From contig NZ_CALUCN010000009.1 in assembly GCF_943914565.1 (NCBI RefSeq), positions 41,902 through 105,901 of the forward strand: a stretch of 64,000 nt of DNA, given 5' to 3'. Source of the stretch: an uncultured Tessaracoccus sp. (GTDB lineage: Bacteria > Actinomycetota > Actinomycetes > Propionibacteriales > Propionibacteriaceae). Positions 44,423 to 51,583 of this stretch are shown here, in pieces. A model generated the notes under the pieces. It was not told the DNA's origin, did no database searches, and was given only the letters and a program-made list of their open reading frames with translations. Position 1 is the first letter of the stretch, and each line of letters starts with the position of its first letter. The position numbers and the translations under genes were made by a program.

Positions 44423-45033
44423 CACAGAGCCCCCTTCGTGCTCGGCACGCCGTCTCGGCGTGGATCCGGTTCGATGGCCTCGCGCAGCGCGCGGGCGAAC
44501 GCCTTGAACTGCGCCTCCACGACGTGGTGCGGGTCCCGGCCGGAACGCAGGGTGAGGTGCAGGCACAGCCCGGCGTTCATCGCGAGCGACTCGAACACGT
44601 GGGTCGTCATCGACCCGGCGAACGGCACGCCGCTGCCGCCGATGCGCGCGTAGGCCTGCCCGTCGGGCTCGCCCGAGCACCGCACGAACGGGCGTCCGGC
44701 GACGTCGACGACGCACTCGGCCACCGCCTCGTCGAGCGGCACGACCGCGTGCCCGAAGCGACGGATGCCCGCCTTGTCCCCGAGTGCCCGGGCGAGCGCA
44801 CGGCCGAGCACGATCGCGGTGTCCTCGATGACGTGGTGCCCGTCGACGTGGACGTCGCCCCGGGCCTCGACGGTGAGGTCGATGAGTGCGTGCTTGGCGA
44901 GCGTGACCAGCATGTGGTCGTAGAAGCCGACCCCCGTCGAGACCGACGTGGCGCGGCCGGTCCCGTCGAGGTCGAGCGTGACCTCGACGGTGGACTCGCT
45001 CGTCTCGCGCCTCTCGGTGGCGGTGCGTGCCAT
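44422..45033 (-). CDS. hisB: Imidazoleglycerol-phosphate dehydratase
   Basis: A 203-residue manganese enzyme of His synthesis. Metal-binding stretches GVGFYDHMLVTLAKH, DGHHVIEDTAI, THVFESLAMNAGL and DPHHVVEAQFKAFAR are all present. Single-function form without the phosphatase domain of enteric HisB. ATG 45033 follows hisC in a TGACATG junction with GGAAAGG upstream. Confidence 0.96.
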   Translation of the reverse strand: MARTATERRETSESTVEVTLDLDGTGRATSVSTGVGFYDHMLVTLAKHALIDLTVEARGDVHVDGHHVIEDTAIVLGRALARALGDKAGIRRFGHAVVPLDEAVAECVVDVAGRPFVRCSGEPDGQAYARIGGSGVPFAGSMTTHVFESLAMNAGLCLHLTLRSGRDPHHVVEAQFKAFARALREAIEPDPRRDGVPSTKGAL

Positions 45034-45034
45034 G

Positions 45035-46102
45035 TCAGTGCCTTTCCGGGTCGATGTCGTCCAGGGCCTCGATGAGTGCGCGCGTCTCCGTGGGCGTACC
45101 GGCCGAGGCGCGCAGGTACCCGTCGGGGCCGACCTCGCGGATCAGCACGCCGCGGTCGAGGAGGGCCTGCCAGACCGCGTGGCGGTCGGGGAAGCGTCCG
45201 AACAGTGTGAAGTTCGACTGGGAGTCGGCGACGTGGTAGCCGCGGCTGCGTGCCCACTCCTCGAAACTGCGGGCGGTGCGGGCGATCTCGTCGACCCGGG
45301 CGAGCAATGCGTCGGCGTGCTGCAACGCCACGCGAGCGACGACCTGCGTCTGCGCGCTCAGGTGGTACGGCAGCCGGATGATGCGGCAGGCGTCCACGAT
45401 CGCTGGCGAGGCAGCGAGGTAGCCGATGCGTCCCCCCGCGAGCGCGAACGCCTTGCTCATCGTGCGAGTGACGACGAGGTGCTCGTGGGCGTCGAGCAGC
45501 GACGTGGCCGAGGGCTCGGAGGAGAACTCCTGGTAGGCCTCGTCGACGACGACCAGGGCGTCGGTGCGTCCGCAGACGGCGTCGATCACGTCGAGCGGGA
45601 TGCCGGTGCCGGTGGGGTTGTTGGGGCGCGCGAGCAGCACGAGCGTGGGCCGGTGCACGTCGATCGCCTCGAGCACGAGGTCTGGGTCGACGGTGAAGTC
45701 CGGCCTGCGCGGGGAGGTGACGTACTCGGTCAGCGTGTTGCGCGCGTACTCGGGGTACATCGAGTACGTGGGTGTGAACGTCAGCACCGTGCGCCCGGGC
45801 CCGCCGAAGGCCTGGCACAGCTGCTGCATGATCTCGTTGGAGCCGTTGGCTGCCCAGATCCGATCCGCGGTGAGCCCGTCGCCCAGGTAGCGCGCGAGGT
45901 CCTCCCGCAGTGCCATGGCCTCGCGGTCGGGGTACCGGTTGATCCGGGTGGCCGCCTCGGCGACCGCGCGTCCCATCTCCTCGGCGATCGCGCGGCTGGC
46001 CGGGTACGGGTTCTCGTTGACGTTCAGGACCACGGGCACGTCGAGCTGCGGGGCGCCGTAGGGCACCTCACCGACGAGGTCCGGTCGCAGTGGGAGGGTC
46101 AC
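45035..46102 (-). CDS. hisC: Histidinol-phosphate aminotransferase
   Basis: A 355-residue fold-type I PLP enzyme. The PLP-binding Lys is in TRTMSKAFALAGGRIGY (near residue 223); VLLARPNNPTGTGIP and VVVDEAYQEF are the other cofactor-pocket stretches. The start is GTG 46102 overlapping the hisD stop (GTGA). It transfers an amino group from glutamate to imidazole-acetol phosphate. Confidence 0.95.
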   Translation of the reverse strand: MTLPLRPDLVGEVPYGAPQLDVPVVLNVNENPYPASRAIAEEMGRAVAEAATRINRYPDREAMALREDLARYLGDGLTADRIWAANGSNEIMQQLCQAFGGPGRTVLTFTPTYSMYPEYARNTLTEYVTSPRRPDFTVDPDLVLEAIDVHRPTLVLLARPNNPTGTGIPLDVIDAVCGRTDALVVVDEAYQEFSSEPSATSLLDAHEHLVVTRTMSKAFALAGGRIGYLAASPAIVDACRIIRLPYHLSAQTQVVARVALQHADALLARVDEIARTARSFEEWARSRGYHVADSQSNFTLFGRFPDRHAVWQALLDRGVLIREVGPDGYLRASAGTPTETRALIEALDDIDPERH

Positions 46103-47400
46103 GACGGCCTCCGGGCGCTGATCGCGGCGGCGTGTCCGGGCAGGCGCTCCGCGAGCGCGAACCGCTCGACGGCGTCCGCGACCTCCCGGAGCGCCTCGGC
46201 CGAGTAGTCGATCACGTGCACCGTCTTGCAGAAACTGCGGACGGTGAGCCCCGACGAGTGCCGGGCGCACCCCGCGGTGGGGAGCACGTGGGTCGAACCC
46301 GCGGAGTAGTCGCCGAGCGAGACCGGGGACCACGCGCCGACGAAGATCGCGCCCGCGTTGCGGATCCTGCCCACGACCGCGTGCGGGTCCGCGGTCTGGA
46401 TCTCGAGGTGCTCGGCGCCGTAGGCGTTGGCGACGTCGACGGCCTGGTCGAGGTCGCGCACGAGCACGATCGCGGACTGGGGGCCGCCGAGCGCGGTGCG
46501 GATCCGCTCCTCGTGCAGCTGACCCACGACCTGCGCGTCGAGCTCGGCCCGTACCGCGTCGGCCAGCGCCGGCGAGTCGGTGACGAGCACGGACGCCGCG
46601 AGGGGGTCGTGCTCGGCCTGCGAGACGAGGTCGGCGGCGACGTGCACCGGGTCCGCGGCGTCGTCGGCGACGATCGCGATCTCGGTCGGGCCGGCCTCGG
46701 AGTCAATGCCGACGAGCCCGCGGACGAGCCGCTTGGCGGCGACGACGAAGATGTTGCCGGGCCCGGTGACGAGGTCGACCGGTTCGCAGACGCCGCTGAC
46801 GCCGTGGGCGAACATGGCGATGGCCTGCGCACCGCCGACGGCGTGCACCTCGTCGACGCCGAGCATCGAGCACAGCGCGAGGATGTTCGGGTGCGGCAGC
46901 CCGCCGAACTCGGCCTGCGGCGGGGACGCGACGGCGATGCTCCCCACGCCCGCGGCCCGGGCCGGCACGACGTTCATGACGACGCTCGAGGCCAGCGGCG
47001 CGAGGCCACCGGGCACGTACAGGCCGACGCGGCCCACGGGGATCGTGCGCACCGCGACGTGGGCGCCGGGTGCGAGCGCAACCGGGTCCTCGTCGGCGAG
47101 GCGCTCGGGCCCCTCGGCAACGGTCCGACGGCGGGCGATCGCCAGCTCGAACGCGGCGCGCAGCTCGGGGTCGAGCTCCGCCTCCGCGCGGTGGAGCTCC
47201 TCGACGGGCACCCGGATGTGCTCGGGCGTCACGTGGTCGAATCGTTCGGCCAGGTCCCTGAGGGCGTCCTCGCCCCTGGCGACCACGTCGTCGATGATCG
47301 GGCGCACGGCCTCGGTCGCGCGCTCCACGTCGAACTCCGCGCGCGGCAGCCGTGCGCGGTAGCCGTCGGTGACGGCACGGAAATCCACTACTCGAAGCAC
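46099..47400 (-). CDS. hisD: Histidinol dehydrogenase
   Basis: A 433-residue zinc- and NAD-dependent enzyme that oxidises histidinol to histidine. Family stretches include GRVGLYVPGGLAPLASSVVM, VTGPGNIFVVAAKRLV, SQAEHDPLA with zinc/catalytic residues, and GDYSAGSTHVLPT. GTG 47400 is used because a TAGACT box lies 8 nt before it. A GTG four codons later is less likely. It heads hisD-C-B-H-A. Confidence 0.96.
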   Translation of the reverse strand: MLRVVDFRAVTDGYRARLPRAEFDVERATEAVRPIIDDVVARGEDALRDLAERFDHVTPEHIRVPVEELHRAEAELDPELRAAFELAIARRRTVAEGPERLADEDPVALAPGAHVAVRTIPVGRVGLYVPGGLAPLASSVVMNVVPARAAGVGSIAVASPPQAEFGGLPHPNILALCSMLGVDEVHAVGGAQAIAMFAHGVSGVCEPVDLVTGPGNIFVVAAKRLVRGLVGIDSEAGPTEIAIVADDAADPVHVAADLVSQAEHDPLAASVLVTDSPALADAVRAELDAQVVGQLHEERIRTALGGPQSAIVLVRDLDQAVDVANAYGAEHLEIQTADPHAVVGRIRNAGAIFVGAWSPVSLGDYSAGSTHVLPTAGCARHSSGLTVRSFCKTVHVIDYSAEALREVADAVERFALAERLPGHAAAISARRPS

Positions 47401-47408
47401 AGTCGGGC

Positions 47409-47414
47409 AGTCTA
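47409..47414 (-). promoter_or_regulatory. hisD: -10 box (TAGACT) of the hisD operon, made from a stop codon
   Basis: TAGACT on the minus strand, 8 nt before the hisD GTG. Its first three bases are the TAG stop codon of the upstream membrane-protein gene. No ribosome-binding site intervenes. Confidence 0.55.
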
Positions 47415-47954
47415 CCGGGCTCTCTCCGGGGGATTTCCCCCGTCCACCAGTCGTTCGGGCAGGAAGGCTGCGAGCAGCATCACCGGGGTGATCGCGCAGA
47501 ACGCCCCCGCGGCCAGCGCCCCCAGGGCGTGGAGCTCGAGGTCCATCTGCACGTAGTCCCCGGCATGTGCGGCGGCGAGGCGCTCGGTGAGGCCGGAGCC
47601 CCCGATCAGCTGCCCAACCTGCCACGCCGTGAGCGACATCACGGCGGCACCGACCACGGTGAGCACGACGCACAGCAGCCCCCGGTGCTGGAACCACACC
47701 CAGGTGACGATGCCCACCAGCAGCCCCATCACCGCGGTGATGATCGTGAACGTCGCGTCGCCGCCGATCACCTGCGCGTACGCGCGCTCGGACAGGGTGG
47801 CGTGGAGGTCCTCGCCGACGTGGTAGCTCGCCCTGGGCGACAGCGCCACCCACCCGACGCCGGCGAGCACCCCGGCCGCCAGGCACGTGATGAGCTGGGC
47901 GATCGCCCGCCACCCCGAGCGCTCCCAGATGCCGCCCTGCGCGACGGTGCTCAT
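47412..47954 (-). CDS. Four-helix membrane protein of unknown function
   Basis: A 180-residue protein with four predicted membrane helices (residues about 17-38, 68-88, 94-116 and 143-165) and an extracytoplasmic loop between helices 1 and 2. It resembles the DUF2567-type membrane proteins found near hisD in actinobacteria, but the match is weak and no function can be given. ATG 47954 shares a base with the dnaE stop (TGATG). The TAG stop is part of the hisD -10 box. Confidence 0.72.
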   Translation of the reverse strand: MSTVAQGGIWERSGWRAIAQLITCLAAGVLAGVGWVALSPRASYHVGEDLHATLSERAYAQVIGGDATFTIITAVMGLLVGIVTWVWFQHRGLLCVVLTVVGAAVMSLTAWQVGQLIGGSGLTERLAAAHAGDYVQMDLELHALGALAAGAFCAITPVMLLAAFLPERLVDGGNPPERAR

Positions 47955-50900
47955 CAGCTGGCCATCCTCACCGCGGTGGGTCCGAGCAACGCCTTGAGGT
48001 CGGCGAACAGCGGCGAGCCGAGATGCACCGTGAACCCGTCACCGAGTCGGAACACCGTCGTGCGGCCCCGGCCCTGCACCTCGACGTGCACCTCGGCACC
48101 GCCGGGGTAGGTGGAGATCACGCGCTTGAGCTGGGCGACGAGGTGCGGCGTGCAGCGGGTCTCCGCCATCGTGATGACGACGGGACCGACCGCCCCGTCG
48201 GCGTTGACGTGCGGCGCCGTCACGTTCTGCGCACGCATGCGGCCGCGGTCCTCGCCCTCCTCGACGACGCCCTCGACCGCGACGATCGTGTCCGGCTCGA
48301 GCAGCGCCGACACGCGTTCGTAGACCCGCGGGAACACGAACACCTCGATGCCGGTGGTGAGGTCCTCCAGGGTGACCTGGGCCCAGATCGCACCGTGCTT
48401 GTTCACGCGTCGGTTGACGTTGGTGATGAGCCCGCAGAGCGTGGTCTGGCCGGTGAAGGCGTCCTCCCCCGCCGTCGACGCGATCGTGCGGTCGCTGTGC
48501 TCGGCGATGACGTGCTCGAGGCCGTTCAGCGGGTGGTCGGAGACGTAGAGTCCCAGCATCTCGCGCTCGAACGCGAGCTTCGTGCGGCGGTCCCACTCCT
48601 CCACCGGCGGGACGGCGACGTGCTCGACCGCCTGGTCGTCGTCCTCCGTGCCGAGGCCGAACAGGTCGTCCTGGCCGTTGGCGGCGTTGCGCTTGATGTC
48701 GATGATCGAGTCGACCGCCTGCTCGAACACCGAGATGAGCGCCCGGCGGGTGTGGCCCAGCTCGTCGAACGCGCCGCCGCGGATGAGCGACTCGATGACG
48801 CGCTTCGAGCACATCTGCAGGGGTGCCTTGTCGAGGAAGTCGTTGAAGTCCTTCGCGGGCCCGAGTTCGCGTCGTTCCTGGAGCCAGGCCTCGACGACCT
48901 TGTCGCCGACGTTGCGGATGGCGCCCAGCCCGAAGCGGATGTGCTCCCCCACCGGGGTGAACGCCACCTCGGAGGAGTTGACGTCGGGCAGCAGCACCTG
49001 GATGCCCATGTGCCGGCACTCGTTCAGGTAGATCGAGAGTTTGTCCTTGTCGTCGCGCACCGACTGCAGCAGCGCCGCCATGTACTCCACGGGGTAGTGC
49101 GCCTTCAGGTAGGCGGTCCAGTAGGACACGAGCCCGTAGGCGGCGGAGTGGGACTTGTTGAACGCGTAGTCCGAGAACGGCACGAGGATGTCCCACAGCG
49201 TGCGGATCGCGTCGGCCGAGAAGCCGCGCTCCTTCATGCCGGACTCGAACGTCACGAACTGCCGGTCCAGCTCGGCCTTCTTCTTCTTGCCCATCGCGCG
49301 ACGGAGCATGTCCGCGCCGCCCAGCGAGTAGCCGGCGACCCGCTGCGCGATCGCCATCACCTGCTCCTGGTACACGATGAGGCCGTAGGTCTCGCCGAGG
49401 ATGTCTGCCAGCGGCTCCTCGAGCTCGGGGTGGATCGGCACGACGGCCTCGCGGCCGGTCTTGCGCCTCGCGTACTTGTTGTGCGAGTCCGCGCCCATCG
49501 GACCCGGCCGGTACAGCGCCACGACGGCCGAGATGTCGTCGAAGCAGTCCGGCTGCATCGAACGCAGCAGGGCCCGCATCGGGCCGCCGTCGAGCTGGAA
49601 CACGCCGAGGGTGTCGCCCGCCGCCAGCAGCTCGTAGGTCTTGGTGTCGTCGAGCGGGAGGTGCTCGAGGTCGATCTCGACGTAGCGGTTGCGGCGGATG
49701 TTGTCGACGGCGTCGCCCAGGATCGTCAGGTTGCGCAGACCCAGGAAGTCCATCTTGATGAGCCCGAGCGACTCGCAGCCGGGGTAGTCGAACTGCGTGA
49801 TGATCGCGCCGTCGGACTCGCGCTTCATGAGCGGGATGATGTCGATGAGTGGCGCGCGCGACATGATGACCCCGGCGGCGTGCACGCCCCACTGGCGTTT
49901 GAGGCCCTCGATGCCCATCGCGGTGTCGACGACGGTCTTCACGTCGGGCTCGGCGTTGTAGAGGTCGCGGAACTCGGTGCCCTCGGCGTAGCGGGCGTGC
50001 TCCTCGTCGAACAGCTTCGGCAGCGGGATGCCCTTGCCCATGACGTCCGGCGGCATGGCCTTGGTGATCTTCTCGCCGACGGCGAACGGCATGTCGAGCA
50101 CGCGCGCGGCGTCCTTCACGGCGGCCTTGGCCTTGATGGAGCCGTAGGTGATGATCTGCGCGACCTTGTCCTGGCCGTACTTCTCGGTGACGTAGTCGAT
50201 CACCTCGCCGCGGCGGCGGTCGTCGAAGTCGATGTCGAAGTCCGGCATCGAGACGCGCTCGGGATTCAGGAACCGCTCGAAGAACAGGCCGTGCTCGAGC
50301 GGGTCGAGGTCGGTGATGCGCATGGCGTAGGCGCACATCGAGCCCGCGCCGGAGCCGCGGCCGGGGCCGACGTAGATGCCGTGGTTCTTCGCCCAGTTGA
50401 TGAAGTCGGCCACCACGAGGAAGTAGCCGTTGAAGCCCATCTGCGAGATGATCGCCGACTCGTGGTCGGCACGTGCCTGCACCTCTGGAGGGATGCCGCC
50501 CGGGTAGCGGTACTCGAGCCCGCGCTGGACCTCCTTGTGGAACCAGGACTCCTCGGTCTCCCCCTCGGGCACGTCGAACGTCGGCATGTAGATACCGATG
50601 CCCTCGTCGAACGTGGTCTCGCATCGTTCGGCGATCGCGAGGGTGTTGTCGCACGCGTCGGGGTGCTCCGAGAACAGTGCGCGCATCTCGGCCGGGGACT
50701 TCAGGTAGTAGCCGGAGCCGTCGAAGCGGAAGCGGTCCGTCTGGGCCTTGCGGGCGCCGGCCGAGACGCACAGGAGCGTGTCGTGGGCGTCGGCGTCCTC
50801 CTTGTGCACGTAGTGGAGGTCGTTGGTGGCGACGAGCGGGAGGTTCAGCTCCTTCGCGATCCTGAGGAGGTCCTTGCGCACCTTCGTCTCGATCGCGAGT

Positions 50901-51475
50901 CCGTGGTCCATGAGCTCGACGTAGAAGTTGTCCTTGCCGAAGATGTCGCGGAACTCCGCGGCCGCGTCGAGCGCGTTGCGGTACTGCCCGAGCCGCAGGA
51001 AGGTCTGGATCTCGCCCGACGGACACCCCGTCGTGGCGATGATCCCCCGGCCGTACTCGTTCAGCAGCTCGCGGTCCGCGCGCGGCTTGTAGAAGAAGCC
51101 CTCGAGCGAGCTGCGGGTCGAGAGGCGGAACAGGTTGTGCATCCCGTCCTTGTCGGCCGCCCACATCGTCATGTGGGTGTAGGCGCCCTTGGACGCGACG
51201 TCGTCGCCGGTGCCGTCGCCGAACTGGACGCGCTTGCGCTCACTTCGGTGCGTGCGCGGCGTGAGGTAGGCCTCGAGGCCGATGATCGGCTTCACGTCGT
51301 AGTTCTTCGACGCCTTGTAGAACTCGTAGGCGCCGTAGAGGTTGCCGTGGTCGGTGATCGCGAGGGCGCGCATCCCCATCTTCTCGGCGTTGGCGAACAG
51401 GTCGTTCACCCGGGCGGCCCCATCGAGCATCGAGAACTCGGTGTGGTTGTGCAGGTGCACGAACTCCTCGGCCAC
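47954..51475 (-). CDS. dnaE: DNA polymerase III alpha subunit
   Basis: A 1173-residue replicative polymerase. The N-terminal PHP domain (FVHLHNHTEFSMLDGA and ITDHGNLYGA) is followed by the C-family polymerase core with the catalytic aspartates in MPDFDIDFDDRRR (near residue 412), then helix-hairpin-helix and OB domains. Length fits the DnaE1 type. GTG 51475 is chosen because GGGAGG lies 7 nt upstream; the nearby ATG is out of frame. A TAGAGT -10 precedes it. It overlaps the membrane-protein gene by one base. Confidence 0.97.
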   Translation of the reverse strand: MAEEFVHLHNHTEFSMLDGAARVNDLFANAEKMGMRALAITDHGNLYGAYEFYKASKNYDVKPIIGLEAYLTPRTHRSERKRVQFGDGTGDDVASKGAYTHMTMWAADKDGMHNLFRLSTRSSLEGFFYKPRADRELLNEYGRGIIATTGCPSGEIQTFLRLGQYRNALDAAAEFRDIFGKDNFYVELMDHGLAIETKVRKDLLRIAKELNLPLVATNDLHYVHKEDADAHDTLLCVSAGARKAQTDRFRFDGSGYYLKSPAEMRALFSEHPDACDNTLAIAERCETTFDEGIGIYMPTFDVPEGETEESWFHKEVQRGLEYRYPGGIPPEVQARADHESAIISQMGFNGYFLVVADFINWAKNHGIYVGPGRGSGAGSMCAYAMRITDLDPLEHGLFFERFLNPERVSMPDFDIDFDDRRRGEVIDYVTEKYGQDKVAQIITYGSIKAKAAVKDAARVLDMPFAVGEKITKAMPPDVMGKGIPLPKLFDEEHARYAEGTEFRDLYNAEPDVKTVVDTAMGIEGLKRQWGVHAAGVIMSRAPLIDIIPLMKRESDGAIITQFDYPGCESLGLIKMDFLGLRNLTILGDAVDNIRRNRYVEIDLEHLPLDDTKTYELLAAGDTLGVFQLDGGPMRALLRSMQPDCFDDISAVVALYRPGPMGADSHNKYARRKTGREAVVPIHPELEEPLADILGETYGLIVYQEQVMAIAQRVAGYSLGGADMLRRAMGKKKKAELDRQFVTFESGMKERGFSADAIRTLWDILVPFSDYAFNKSHSAAYGLVSYWTAYLKAHYPVEYMAALLQSVRDDKDKLSIYLNECRHMGIQVLLPDVNSSEVAFTPVGEHIRFGLGAIRNVGDKVVEAWLQERRELGPAKDFNDFLDKAPLQMCSKRVIESLIRGGAFDELGHTRRALISVFEQAVDSIIDIKRNAANGQDDLFGLGTEDDDQAVEHVAVPPVEEWDRRTKLAFEREMLGLYVSDHPLNGLEHVIAEHSDRTIASTAGEDAFTGQTTLCGLITNVNRRVNKHGAIWAQVTLEDLTTGIEVFVFPRVYERVSALLEPDTIVAVEGVVEEGEDRGRMRAQNVTAPHVNADGAVGPVVITMAETRCTPHLVAQLKRVISTYPGGAEVHVEVQGRGRTTVFRLGDGFTVHLGSPLFADLKALLGPTAVRMAS

Positions 51476-51505
51476 GAAACATCCTCCCTGAACATCGGCG
51501 CGCCC

Positions 51506-51511
51506 ACTCTA
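51506..51511 (-). promoter_or_regulatory. Putative dnaE -10 box (TAGAGT)
   Basis: TAGAGT on the minus strand; predicted start near 51499, leader about 24 nt with GGGAGG. It is divergent from the GH2-like gene promoter. Confidence 0.5.
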
Positions 51512-51571
51512 CCCCCACCCTCGCTGTGCGGTCGCCCGCGTGCCGGGCCGCGAGGGCGACCGTCGAATCCG

Positions 51572-51577
51572 TAGGCT
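51572..51577 (+). promoter_or_regulatory. -10 box (TAGGCT) of the leaderless GH2-like gene
   Basis: TAGGCT, then 6 nt and the ATG at 51584; same arrangement as at 15855-15867. No ribosome-binding site is present. Confidence 0.65.
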
Positions 51578-51583
51578 TGGGCC

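Noticed and set aside
48023..51574. Long open frame on the plus strand opposite dnaE (over 1100 codons)
   Set aside because: It mirrors dnaE codon structure, is rich in Arg, Val, Asp and Leu repeats, has no domain, and is explained by high third-position GC.
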